In this document: positions 54,405-62,466 of the stretch, one piece after another
How the letters are laid out: every line of letters begins with the position of its first letter
How positions within the stretch are numbered: the stretch's first letter is position 1
Origin: Nesterenkonia haasae
Lineage (GTDB): Bacteria; Actinomycetota; Actinomycetes; Actinomycetales; Micrococcaceae
Direction: 5' to 3'
DNA length: 64,000 nucleotides
Assembly (NCBI RefSeq): GCF_010119385.1
Contig: NZ_VFIE01000020.1
Span: forward strand, 122,939-186,938
Made by a program: the position numbers and the translations under genes
The notes under the pieces: generated by a model
What the model saw: only the letters and a program-made list of their open reading frames with translations
Told to the model about the DNA's origin: nothing
Database searches by the model: none

Positions 54405-55358
54405 TTAGGCTGTGGGCTCGTCATGCGACCACGTGTGATGAACAAACTCGATGAGCGCCTGTATACGCCTCGGTAGAATCATCCCCCGCGGGTAGGCAAG
54501 CACTACCGAAACCGACGGGACGTCGTCTCTGAATTCGAGAGTTCGCACCTCGCGCTGCTCCGCCGTGAAATTTGTGGCCGACCTTTGGGCGAGGATTGCG
54601 AACCCGAGGCCTCGGCCCACGAGCGTCCGCACGAGTTCGACACTCGAAGCCTCCAAGACTTCGTTCTTCTTTCCCTGTTCTGAACCCCGTCCATCAAGGG
54701 GCTGCGCCAAAGGCAAAACGCTAAGTCGAATTCTTGGCAAATGGGCAAGTTCAGAGAGAACCACGTCGGTTCGCTCAGCCAGCGGATCGTCTGCCGAGAT
54801 GAGAACATGGGGCTTCATCTCGATGAGGTGCTTGGAATCAAGCGTGTCAGGGATTTCGCGTTCGTAGAGGAAGGCCACGTCAATTACGCCCTTTTCGAGT
54901 AATTCCTGCAGCTCACGCTGCGACCCGTCCCTGAATTCAATGCGCAGCGCTGGGTATTGGGCGGCGAATAACTCGCACACGTCGGGCATGATCATCGATG
55001 CGAGACCGGTGAGACACCCGATGCGCAGCGGACCGGCAACCTTCTCGATATGTGACGTCACCGTGGCCTGAAGCTCGGCTGACTGCGTCATGATCGACCG
55101 CGCCGCAGGCAAGAAACCTCGCCCCTCTGGGGTGAGTATCACTCCCTTCGCGCGTTTGCGAAGAAACAGTTGAACACCCGTTGCGCGCTCAAGTTCGGTC
55201 AAGGCAACACCCAGACCTACTTGTGAGACATTGCAGCGTTCAGCCGCCGCACTCAGGGTTCCCAATTCGCTGGCGGCAATGAAGTAGTCGAGCTGCCTCA
55301 GTGTGAATTTGACGTGTGTCACGCCACTCCTCTCTCTGGCGGCCATCCGATCAGGCAA
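54405..55358 (-). CDS. LysR-type transcriptional regulator
   Basis: 317 residues; the start could also lie at an internal codon shortly before FTLRQLDYF. The winged helix is at about residues 17-76 (LGTLSAAAERCNVSQVGLGVALTELERATG), followed by the effector domain with LRIGCLTGLASMIMPDVCELFAAQYPALRIEF, here covering about residues 111-142. It is divergent from the reductase/amidohydrolase operon, which is the classical arrangement of a LysR activator and its target. A TATGTG-N11-CACATA inverted repeat lies in the shared promoter. Confidence 0.88.
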   Translation of the reverse strand: MPDRMAARERSGVTHVKFTLRQLDYFIAASELGTLSAAAERCNVSQVGLGVALTELERATGVQLFLRKRAKGVILTPEGRGFLPAARSIMTQSAELQATVTSHIEKVAGPLRIGCLTGLASMIMPDVCELFAAQYPALRIEFRDGSQRELQELLEKGVIDVAFLYEREIPDTLDSKHLIEMKPHVLISADDPLAERTDVVLSELAHLPRIRLSVLPLAQPLDGRGSEQGKKNEVLEASSVELVRTLVGRGLGFAILAQRSATNFTAEQREVRTLEFRDDVPSVSVVLAYPRGMILPRRIQALIEFVHHTWSHDEPTA

Positions 55359-55384
55359 GGAACACCTACACCTGGCAGCCTTTC

Positions 55385-55407
55385 TATGTGCAGTTTTAGT
55401 TCACATA
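55385..55407. promoter_or_regulatory. Inverted repeat, candidate LysR-type operator
   Basis: TATGTG-N11-CACATA, perfect 6-bp arms with an 11-bp spacer, 27 bp upstream of the LysR start and about 200 bp upstream of the divergent reductase gene. Size and position fit a LysR recognition site. Confidence 0.5.
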
Positions 55408-55436
55408 ATTACAGAACATAGTTAGTTTACTTTGTA

Positions 55437-55452
55437 TGTGAGAGATGTCATA
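55437..55452. promoter_or_regulatory. CRP/GlxR-like site
   Basis: TGTGA-GAGATG-TCATA, 8 of 10 matches, in the divergent LysR/reductase promoter region. Confidence 0.4.
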
Positions 55453-55607
55453 GTTTAGGTGCCACATGGAAGCCGTTGCCCATTCGCCCAGCGTTCCGAC
55501 GGTGATGATGACAGTGGAACCACTCGTACCCGCCGACGGAGTACCTGTGATTCATCGAGACGAAGACTCAAGGCGTGCTGAGGACCTCACGCCGTTAGGA
55601 GGCACGG

Positions 55608-56561
55608 ATGCCTGAACAGGAGCTCTCCGTAGTTGTCGACGACATCGAGGAGGTGGCATCAGGTGTGCGCCGCTTGCGACTCGTCAGTCCACACGGGGCC
55701 GCTATGCCACCATGGACCCCCGGTGCACACATAGACGTCGTTCTGCCCCAAGGCGACGTGCGCCAATACTCGCTCTGCGGAACTCCGGAACAGACGGACT
55801 GCGTTGAAGTCGCGGTTCTCCTTGAAGAAGAAGGTCGCGGAGGATCCAAGTTCGTGCATTCGGAACTCAGCCCCGGTGACACGCTCCACATCCGCGGGCC
55901 TCGCAGCAATTTCGCGTTCGAGGAGGAGATCGAAGAGGTGGTTTTCATCGCCGGCGGAATTGGTATCACGCCGATACTCCCCATGATCCGTGCCGCACAC
56001 GCAGCGAACGTTTCGTGGCAGCTGCACTATGCAGGACGCAGCCGACGCGGTATGGCCTTCGCCGAAGAACTCAGCGGCCTGGATGACCAACGGGTCCACC
56101 TATACGCCTCAGACGAAGGCGCAAGAATGAACCTCGGCACAATCGCCGCAGAGCTCCCGGCTGGCGCACTCGTGTATGCCTGCGGCCCAGACCGACTGCT
56201 CGACGAAGTGAGCGAACTGATGGGCGAAGCCTTGGCTGAACGTCTCCGTACTGAGCACTTTCATGCACGAGCCATCGAGCCAGATACTGACGATTCGACA
56301 TTCACCGTCGACCTCGCCCAATCGGGATTGGAGCTGGAAGTGCCCCCGGGCAGATCGATTCTCGAGGTGGTTCGGGAGGCCGGCGTGGATGTGCCGTCAT
56401 CGTGCGAAGAAGGCACATGCGGAACGTGCGAAACAGAAGTTCTTGATGGCGACCCAGACCATCGGGACAACGTCCTAGGAGAGTTCGAGAAACAAATGGG
56501 GGACACGATGATGATCTGTGTCTCAAGAAGCTGCGATAAACGACTTAGTCTCGAACTATAA
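55608..56561 (+). CDS. Phthalate dioxygenase reductase/VanB-type oxidoreductase
   Basis: 317 residues in the order flavin domain, NAD domain, plant-type [2Fe-2S] domain. RQYSLCG (52-58) is the FMN motif and GGIGITP (116-122) the nucleotide motif. Cys266, Cys271, Cys274 and Cys304 are the iron-sulphur ligands. Such reductases deliver electrons to Rieske oxygenases such as vanillate O-demethylase or phthalate dioxygenase. No oxygenase alpha subunit is in this window. The gene lies upstream of an amidohydrolase/Rieske-protein set that it may serve. Confidence 0.9.
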   Translation: MPEQELSVVVDDIEEVASGVRRLRLVSPHGAAMPPWTPGAHIDVVLPQGDVRQYSLCGTPEQTDCVEVAVLLEEEGRGGSKFVHSELSPGDTLHIRGPRSNFAFEEEIEEVVFIAGGIGITPILPMIRAAHAANVSWQLHYAGRSRRGMAFAEELSGLDDQRVHLYASDEGARMNLGTIAAELPAGALVYACGPDRLLDEVSELMGEALAERLRTEHFHARAIEPDTDDSTFTVDLAQSGLELEVPPGRSILEVVREAGVDVPSSCEEGTCGTCETEVLDGDPDHRDNVLGEFEKQMGDTMMICVSRSCDKRLSLEL

Positions 56562-56635
56562 GAGTATCTTTATCAGCGAATCTTTTATTTTAATTTACAT
56601 AAATAGCAAATTGAATCTTATATGGTGGTTATCAG
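56562..56635. promoter_or_regulatory. AT-rich spacer between reductase and amidohydrolase genes
   Basis: 74 bp that are strikingly AT-rich compared with the surroundings (runs such as TTTTATTTTAATTTACATAA). It could be an extra promoter for the amidohydrolase genes or the end of the reductase transcript. Confidence 0.35.
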
Positions 56636-57769
56636 ATGCCCGCGAATCCCAACACTCTTGAACACCCGATCATCGATGTCGATGTGCACCAACGCTGGCG
56701 CAGTCCTGAAGAGGTGGTCGATCATCTGCCCGAAAAATGGCGATCGTATGCCACGGGACGTACCGGGGGGAAAACCACAGCGCTCATGCCAGCAGGTTTG
56801 ACGTACCCCTTCCATCGCGGTGTCAACAAACGCCTCGAGGCCGTCCCTGAAGACGGCAAAGGAACCTCATTTCCGCTGATGAAGGAGCAATACCTGGACC
56901 GCTACCCGTCGGTGGAAGTCGTGAATCTCACCTTCGACATCGGTCAGGAGGTCGCTCAACGGAATCCGGAGTTTAGTGCTGCCCTGACAACTGCAATGAA
57001 TGACTGGGTGGCGCGCACTTGGTTGACGTATGACCCACGAATGCGTACGGCGATCGTGGTACCCACAGAGCTTCCTGAACGAGCGGCAGCAGAAATTCAT
57101 CGGATGGCACCAAACCCTAAAGTGACCGGTGTCCTGATCGCGTGGAATCCATTCGGCAAACCGCTTGGCCACCCCGTCTACGAACCAATTTGGCGAGCGG
57201 CCGAAGAAGAAGGCCTGCCCATCATCATCCACGGAGCCGCCGGGGAAACTGAGGGCGGTCTCGCCCAGACCACGGCCGGCGGCCTCCCTGGCTCGCGGCT
57301 CGAATGGCATACGCTACTGCAACAGCCCACGCTGGCTCACCTCGCTAGTTTCGTCGTGCACGGCACGTTCGAAAAATTCCCTGGCCTGAAGGTGCTGGTG
57401 CTTGAGACTGGGTTGGCTTGGATTCCAAACTTCTTTTGGCGACTTGATGCTCACCACCAAGAAATGCGGGCGGAAAGCGACTGGGTGCGTCGGCTTCCCA
57501 GTGAATACCTGCGAGACCACGTCAAATTCAGCACGCAGCCCTTCGAGTTGACCCCCCGCAAAGAACAGTTAATCGAGTTCTTCGAAGCTTTCGGCGGTAT
57601 GGATCAACTGTTGTGCTTCTCTAGTGACTACCCCCACTGGGATGCAGACGACCCGTTCTACGTGGCAAGCCGATTGCCTAAGGAGTGGCTACCCAATCTC
57701 TTCGCGGAGAACGCGCGATCAATGTTGCGACTCTTGCCCGTTGACTCCGAACAGGAGGTCCACGCATGA
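56636..57769 (+). CDS. Amidohydrolase (amidohydrolase_2, ACMSD/LigW-like), active type
   Basis: 377 residues of the metal-dependent TIM-barrel family that includes ACMSD and 5-carboxyvanillate decarboxylase LigW. The expected metal/active-site residues are visible: Asp16 and His18 (IIDVDVHQ), His179, His199 (IIIHG), His225, Glu257 (LETGLAWIP) and Asp331 (CFSSDYPHW). It should be a decarboxylase or hydrolase acting on an aromatic acid or a ring-cleavage product. It is coupled by ATGA to the Rieske protein gene, with a second amidohydrolase after that. Confidence 0.85.
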   Translation: MPANPNTLEHPIIDVDVHQRWRSPEEVVDHLPEKWRSYATGRTGGKTTALMPAGLTYPFHRGVNKRLEAVPEDGKGTSFPLMKEQYLDRYPSVEVVNLTFDIGQEVAQRNPEFSAALTTAMNDWVARTWLTYDPRMRTAIVVPTELPERAAAEIHRMAPNPKVTGVLIAWNPFGKPLGHPVYEPIWRAAEEEGLPIIIHGAAGETEGGLAQTTAGGLPGSRLEWHTLLQQPTLAHLASFVVHGTFEKFPGLKVLVLETGLAWIPNFFWRLDAHHQEMRAESDWVRRLPSEYLRDHVKFSTQPFELTPRKEQLIEFFEAFGGMDQLLCFSSDYPHWDADDPFYVASRLPKEWLPNLFAENARSMLRLLPVDSEQEVHA

Positions 57770-58134
57770 AAAATGGAATCGATATCGGCGCGTGGGAAGA
57801 CTTCCCGGATAAGGAGATCGTGCGTGTCGAGGTCGGCGGGACGGTGCTCGGCGTGTGTCGCTGGGGAGAGCTGATTTATGCATTTCGTAACGCATGTCCA
57901 CATCAGGGCGCGCCTCTATGTTCGGGCTTCATGCAGCAGAACGTCTCGGCGGAGATGGTCGCCGGCGACGTGTCGATGCTCACCAGAGAAGAGGTGCCCG
58001 TCGTCCTCTGCCCTTGGCACCGCTGGGAATTCAACCTGGAAGACGGATCGGCAGCGTGGCCAGGCTTCAAAATGCGCACATATCGAGCGACGCGAGAGAG
58101 TGGGCGCGTTCTGCTCCACTTCGGAAGGAAGTAA
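57766..58134 (+). CDS. Rieske [2Fe-2S] protein (ferredoxin-like)
   Basis: 122 residues, essentially one Rieske domain. The cluster ligands are Cys44-x-His46 (NACPHQGAPLC) and Cys82-x2-His85 (LCPWHRWEF). The spacing between the two motifs is about 35 residues, longer than the usual 16-20, because of an inserted loop (about 54-78). It should carry electrons from the VanB-type reductase encoded upstream. The start overlaps the first amidohydrolase (ATGA), and the second amidohydrolase begins 6 bp after its stop. No oxygenase subunit is nearby. Confidence 0.88.
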   Translation: MKNGIDIGAWEDFPDKEIVRVEVGGTVLGVCRWGELIYAFRNACPHQGAPLCSGFMQQNVSAEMVAGDVSMLTREEVPVVLCPWHRWEFNLEDGSAAWPGFKMRTYRATRESGRVLLHFGRK

Positions 58135-58140
58135 GTCTCA

Positions 58141-59403
58141 ATGTCCGAAAATAATGACCGCGGGCCAGGATCCGTGATCGACGCAACGGTTCACCATCAT
58201 TGGGCCTCCCAACTCGAGGTCACTGACCACATGTCCGCTGGTTGGCGGGAGCAGCTCGGTATTCCGAATACGCTTCCCGGTGGTGCAGGGGCGATGCATA
58301 TATTGCCCGCAACCCCTTATCGGCGTCCAGGTGGTGACTACCTTCCCGAAACGACGAGCAGCCCTACAGCACCTCCGGCCTCTGATCCGGAGTTCACCGC
58401 CAAGCAGGTATTCGAGTCGGGCCAGGTCTCTCGCGCAATATTGGGATTCGATCGCGGGATGTTCATACCCAGTGTTCCGAACGCGTATCGAGCCGTCGCT
58501 TTGGCCAGGGCGATGAACGATTGGACCATTGATCACTGGCTGGCTTCGGATGACCGGTTCTATGGACTGGTTATGGTGCCGAACCAAACTCCACTCGAGG
58601 CGGCGGAAGAGATTCGGCGTGCCGGACTGAATGATCGCATGGTGGGAGTGCTTCTAGCGGCAAATGGGCTGAATAAGCCTTTCGGACATCCGGCTTATCA
58701 TCCCATCTACGAAGCGGCCGCGGAGATGGACCTGCCGATTGTGTTCCACGCGGGCGGTGACCAATCGTCGGACACGCTGACGCATCCCACCGCCGGCGGA
58801 ATGCCCTCGACCTACGCTGAAATCGCCGCTCTGTCGTACAGCCCCATGATGACGCACGTCCAGAGCATGATCGTCCAGGGAGTACTGGAGAAGTATCCAT
58901 CCCTGCGTATCTTCGTCTCGGGCGTGGGCGTTGGATGGATACCTGGGTTGTTTTTCCGTCTCGACGTCAACTGGCGTGGGCTTCGGCGGGAGGTGCCGTG
59001 GGTGCGAAAGTTGCCCAGCGAATATTTTCGAGAGAGCTTCCGCATATCCAGTTGGCCATTCGACAAGGCCCCTGGAGAGGACGGCCCCGAGCGCGTAGTG
59101 CGAGCTCTCGAAGCCTTCGGTGGAGTGGATAAGTTGATGTGTTTTGCCTCCGGATTCCCCTCCTGGAACACCGATTCCATCTCGGACATTGCCTCGCGAA
59201 TCCCCGCCTCTTGGCACAATTCTGTGTTTAAGGACAATGCTGAGGAATGGTTCAGGTGGCCAGGAAAAGAGCGCGCAGCAGTCGTTGAGCCGACGGTAGA
59301 AGTCGGCGAGATTCCGGAAACGGGAGAGTTGGGAGACCCGAACCGCCGCACATACGAGACTGAAGACGGACGTGAGGTCGAATGGGTTCCAGCGGGGGAC
59401 TGA
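58141..59403 (+). CDS. Amidohydrolase-family protein lacking active-site residues (likely pseudoenzyme)
   Basis: 420 residues, clearly a paralogue of the amidohydrolase at 56636 (shared GHPxYxPIxxAA, WIPxxFxRLD, WVRxLPSEY and ExFGGxDxLxCF segments). Aligned by eye, key residues have changed. Asp16 is Thr16 (IDATVHH), His225 is Tyr225, Glu257 is Gly261 (VSGVGVGWIP), and the catalytic Asp331 is Gly338 (CFASGFPSW). His18, His183 and His203 remain. It may be a structural or regulatory partner of the active copy, or may use another chemistry. The C-terminal 40 residues form an acidic extension. Confidence 0.83.
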   Translation: MSENNDRGPGSVIDATVHHHWASQLEVTDHMSAGWREQLGIPNTLPGGAGAMHILPATPYRRPGGDYLPETTSSPTAPPASDPEFTAKQVFESGQVSRAILGFDRGMFIPSVPNAYRAVALARAMNDWTIDHWLASDDRFYGLVMVPNQTPLEAAEEIRRAGLNDRMVGVLLAANGLNKPFGHPAYHPIYEAAAEMDLPIVFHAGGDQSSDTLTHPTAGGMPSTYAEIAALSYSPMMTHVQSMIVQGVLEKYPSLRIFVSGVGVGWIPGLFFRLDVNWRGLRREVPWVRKLPSEYFRESFRISSWPFDKAPGEDGPERVVRALEAFGGVDKLMCFASGFPSWNTDSISDIASRIPASWHNSVFKDNAEEWFRWPGKERAAVVEPTVEVGEIPETGELGDPNRRTYETEDGREVEWVPAGD

Positions 59404-60308
59404 ATATTTCTACCGAGGTGACGACTTGGGAGCAGCTGGCGCAGGCTGTACAGAACATAGGCCCCGACGTTAACCCCCAGACCATCAGGACCTCCGGAAC
59501 GCTCCTGGCACCACTGCACGCGAAGTCAACGGCATCCGATAGGACATTCCAGGTCCAAAAGGACGTTAAATACGGCAGCGCAGACGAACAGGTGTTGGAT
59601 CTATACGAACCAGGGATGAATTCCCCGCGCGGGATCGTGGTCTTCGTTCATGGAGGGGCATTCGTGGGAGGCACAAAGCAGCGGCCGGACAGTCCATACC
59701 ATGCCAATGTGGGGTCTTGGGCTGCCAGGACGGGACGCTTTGGTGTCGTGATGGACCACCGGCTCGCTCCGGAAGCACAGTGGCCGGCCGGGGCCGAAGA
59801 CGTCAGAGCGGTGAGTGACTGGTGCCGCGCGAACCTGCGTGCCTACGATGGAACGGAGTTACCAGTTCACCTTGTGGGTGACTCCTCTGGGGCGGTGCAT
59901 GTCGCCACACACATCGTAGGAGGCCCAGGGCTCAATCAGCCAGAAAGACTTCCTACGTCAGCATCGTTCCTGTCTGGAGTCTATGACCTGAAGGCATTCG
60001 GGCATGATCGTGTGCGGGCCTACTTTGGTGACGATCAAGATCTGCTCATCGAGATGAACATCGCCGAACGCCTGGCGGATTCGCCGGTGCCTCAGCTCTT
60101 CTCAGTCGGCGAATTTGACACACCGGATGCGCATACCCAGTTTTTGGGTGTGTTGAAGGTGATGGCTGAGCTTCGAGGTCAGTTTCCAAGGATTACCCGC
60201 GTTCGCGCTGCAAATCACTTCACAGCCGTGCACGCGATTGGTACGGATTTGGACGATCTGGGGCCGACCCTGGAGGGTTTCATGATGGAAATCGAGAAAA
60301 CGTCATGA
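59382..60308 (+). CDS. Alpha/beta hydrolase (HSL/carboxylesterase type)
   Basis: 308 residues with the oxyanion motif VFVHGGAFVGG (87-97), the nucleophile Ser168 in GDSSG, a candidate Asp246 and a His at about 279-284. This is the layout of HSL-type esterases and of arylformamidases. Its start overlaps the second amidohydrolase by 22 bp, so it belongs to that operon. The stop overlaps that of the convergent pobA gene by 6 bp. It may cleave an ester or a formyl or acyl amide that yields the operon's acid substrate. Confidence 0.85.
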   Translation: MGSSGGLNISTEVTTWEQLAQAVQNIGPDVNPQTIRTSGTLLAPLHAKSTASDRTFQVQKDVKYGSADEQVLDLYEPGMNSPRGIVVFVHGGAFVGGTKQRPDSPYHANVGSWAARTGRFGVVMDHRLAPEAQWPAGAEDVRAVSDWCRANLRAYDGTELPVHLVGDSSGAVHVATHIVGGPGLNQPERLPTSASFLSGVYDLKAFGHDRVRAYFGDDQDLLIEMNIAERLADSPVPQLFSVGEFDTPDAHTQFLGVLKVMAELRGQFPRITRVRAANHFTAVHAIGTDLDDLGPTLEGFMMEIEKTS

Positions 60309-61541
60309 GGTGCTCCATCCGGTGTAGGAGTCTGCGAAGTAGGCCTGGCCGTGGACGGAACCGGTGATGGCGTCGAATTCACCGCGTCGTCGTCGTTGGG
60401 CGAACTCACCCTCATCCGGCTGCCGGTGCAGCAGGTTGGTCACCCAGTAAGAGAAGTTTTGCGCTTTCCATACCCGGTCCAAGGCGGTCCGTGAGTATCG
60501 TTGCAGCGGCTCGGTACTCACGGGGACCGGCGACATGGTGCCGGAGGCCTCTTTCACCCCGTTGATGAACTCCTCTACCCGGGGCACCAGCGCGCGCACG
60601 TCGGAGAATGCCAGGTTCAGGCCCTTGGCACCTGTGGGCGGGACAGTATGAGCGGCATCGCCGGCCAGTGCCAGACGGCCATAGGTCATGGGGTCGCATA
60701 CATAGGAGCGGAAGGGCAGGACCGTTTTTTCGATAATGGGGCCGCGCTTGAGAGCAACTGCCTCCGGCCCTCCCAGGACGTGCTGGATATGGTCGAAGAT
60801 GGCCTGCTCGCTCCAGTCTTCCGGGTCAGTGTCAGGATCGCATTGGAAGTACATCCGTTGCACCGACGCGTTGCGCTGGGAGATTAGGGCGAACCCCACC
60901 TCCGAGTTGGCGTAGATCAATTCTGGAGCGGTGGGTGGCGCCTCGCAGAGTATTCCAAACCAGGCGAAAGGATACGACGTGAAGTAGTCGGTGCGGACAT
61001 CTTCAGGGATGAGCCTCCGGCACATCGAGCGCGAGCCATCCGCTCCCACGATGAGCTCCGCATCGATCTGACCAGGCTTCCCGTCAGCGTCGAAGAACGT
61101 GATGCGCGGCTCGTGGGAGTCGACGCCGTGGACCTCCACATCCGTCACCGACCAGTGGATCTGCCCACCTTCCCGAATCCATGCGGTTGCCAGGTCGTGG
61201 AAAACCTCGTTTTGCGGATAGAGCCACACTGACCGACCAACCAACTTCTGGAAGTCAATGCGATGCTGGACTCCATCAAAGCTCAGCACAGTACCCTCAT
61301 GCTCATGACCTGCAGTGAGAACTCTGGAGTCGACGTCGGCGTCCACGAGCATGTCCACAGTGGGGGCTTCAAGGATTCCGGCACGCTGGGTACGGTGAAT
61401 CTCAGCATGACTTCTGCGCTCCACAACTGCTGCGCTGATGCCGCGACGCTTCAGCAGGAGGGCGGTCATCAAACCCGCGGGCCCGGCACCCACGATGCCG
61501 ACATCAACACGGTTGCTGTTCTCACTCATTGACTGGCTCAT
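60303..61541 (-). CDS. pobA: 4-hydroxybenzoate 3-monooxygenase
   Basis: 412 residues, slightly longer than the usual 390-395; ATG 61529 is an alternative start. The FAD fingerprint GIVGAGPAG (15-23), RTQRAGILE early on and the second FAD motif LALAGDAAHTVPPTGAKGLNLAFSDV (about 310-335) are those of PobA. It hydroxylates 4-hydroxybenzoate to protocatechuate with NAD(P)H and O2. It lies downstream of an IclR regulator running the same way, and close to pcaH, whose enzyme cleaves the product. Confidence 0.93.
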   Translation of the reverse strand: MSQSMSENSNRVDVGIVGAGPAGLMTALLLKRRGISAAVVERRSHAEIHRTQRAGILEAPTVDMLVDADVDSRVLTAGHEHEGTVLSFDGVQHRIDFQKLVGRSVWLYPQNEVFHDLATAWIREGGQIHWSVTDVEVHGVDSHEPRITFFDADGKPGQIDAELIVGADGSRSMCRRLIPEDVRTDYFTSYPFAWFGILCEAPPTAPELIYANSEVGFALISQRNASVQRMYFQCDPDTDPEDWSEQAIFDHIQHVLGGPEAVALKRGPIIEKTVLPFRSYVCDPMTYGRLALAGDAAHTVPPTGAKGLNLAFSDVRALVPRVEEFINGVKEASGTMSPVPVSTEPLQRYSRTALDRVWKAQNFSYWVTNLLHRQPDEGEFAQRRRRGEFDAITGSVHGQAYFADSYTGWSTS

Positions 61542-61617
61542 TTCACGTCGTTGGGTGGCTCCACTGTCCGGCGGCTCTCACCAAGTGTGAATACCGGCTG
61601 TAAGCCACGCCACATGA

Positions 61618-61634
61618 ATCTCATTCAATGAGAT
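61618..61634. promoter_or_regulatory. 17-bp perfect palindrome upstream of pobA
   Basis: ATCTCATT-C-AATGAGAT, perfect 8-bp arms, overlapping the stop codon of the IclR gene and 77 bp upstream of the pobA start. It is a likely operator for pobA control. A role as a terminator is less likely because the stem is short and AT-rich. Confidence 0.5.
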
Positions 61635-62392
61635 ATCCATTGGGATGAAACGTCGCGTTGAATGCCTCGTGCGGCCACCAAGAGCATTTGAGCCCACGTT
61701 CCAGGTCGCGTCGCCGCGTCGTGATCATCGGTCACCACTCCCAGGGCCGCCATCACCGCCCCGTTACGGTGGCTGATCGGCACTGCCAAGCCCGTGACAT
61801 CGGGTTCGATCGCGCCGGTCTGCGCGCAGAAACGCCGCCGTCGAATATCCTCCAGGCGCTCCTCCGTCAAAGCGACACCGTCCTCAGCCACCGCTGAAGC
61901 ATGGCGGCGCCGGTACGACTCCCGGCGGTCGCTGGGCGCGTATGCCAACAGGACGATGCCGGTGGCCGACAGATGCAAAGGGAGCCGGCCTGCCACTCCG
62001 CCGTGGATCTCAGGTGCCCCTCTGCCGGATAGGCGATCGATGAAGAGCACCTCGTCATCCTCGATCACGCCCAACTGCACATGATGACCGACCACTGCAT
62101 GCACATCCGAGAGGTAGGGGCGGGCACGGATTGTCAGTTTCATAGTGGTGGAGGCTCGGTTCGTGATCTCCCAGAGCCGTGCGCCCACCATGTACCCACC
62201 GGGCAGTGCCTCAAGCCACCCGCGTGCGGCCATGTCCGTGCACAACCTGTGCGCGGTAGCCGGCGGAAGACCCGTACGCCGGGAGATCTCGGCGGCGGTG
62301 AGCGGACTATCGGCAGCGGAAAAGGCGTCCAGCACTCTGTCTAGACGTTCCAGCAGGGGCTCCCCTGTCGGTGAGTTCGCCATAATGACCAC
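61625..62392 (-). CDS. IclR family transcriptional regulator (PobR-like position)
   Basis: 255 residues. The N-terminal winged helix (about 9-65) contains LTAAEISRRTGLPPATAHRLCTDMAARGWLE. The C-terminal effector domain (about 80-250) has FIDRLSGRGAPEIHGGVAGRLPLHLSATGIVLLAYA, written as about residues 117-152. IclR proteins of the PobR/PcaR group control 4-hydroxybenzoate and protocatechuate genes. It is transcribed toward pobA and divergent from a second IclR gene, with a 74-bp gap containing a palindrome. Which of the two is the pob and which the pca regulator is inferred only from direction. Confidence 0.9.
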   Translation of the reverse strand: MVIMANSPTGEPLLERLDRVLDAFSAADSPLTAAEISRRTGLPPATAHRLCTDMAARGWLEALPGGYMVGARLWEITNRASTTMKLTIRARPYLSDVHAVVGHHVQLGVIEDDEVLFIDRLSGRGAPEIHGGVAGRLPLHLSATGIVLLAYAPSDRRESYRRRHASAVAEDGVALTEERLEDIRRRRFCAQTGAIEPDVTGLAVPISHRNGAVMAALGVVTDDHDAATRPGTWAQMLLVAARGIQRDVSSQWISH

Positions 62393-62431
62393 CCTACTGT
62401 CGTGACGTCGTCATAGGGCCAGTCTGCTATC

Positions 62432-62446
62432 CGGTCCACTGGACCG
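62432..62446. promoter_or_regulatory. Palindrome between divergent iclR genes
   Basis: CGGTCCA-C-TGGACCG, a perfect 15-bp palindrome 20 bp upstream of the rightward IclR start. It is a candidate IclR operator, suitable for autoregulation of one or both genes. Confidence 0.5.
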
Positions 62447-62466
62447 CCGAGCGTTAGGCTGAAGTC

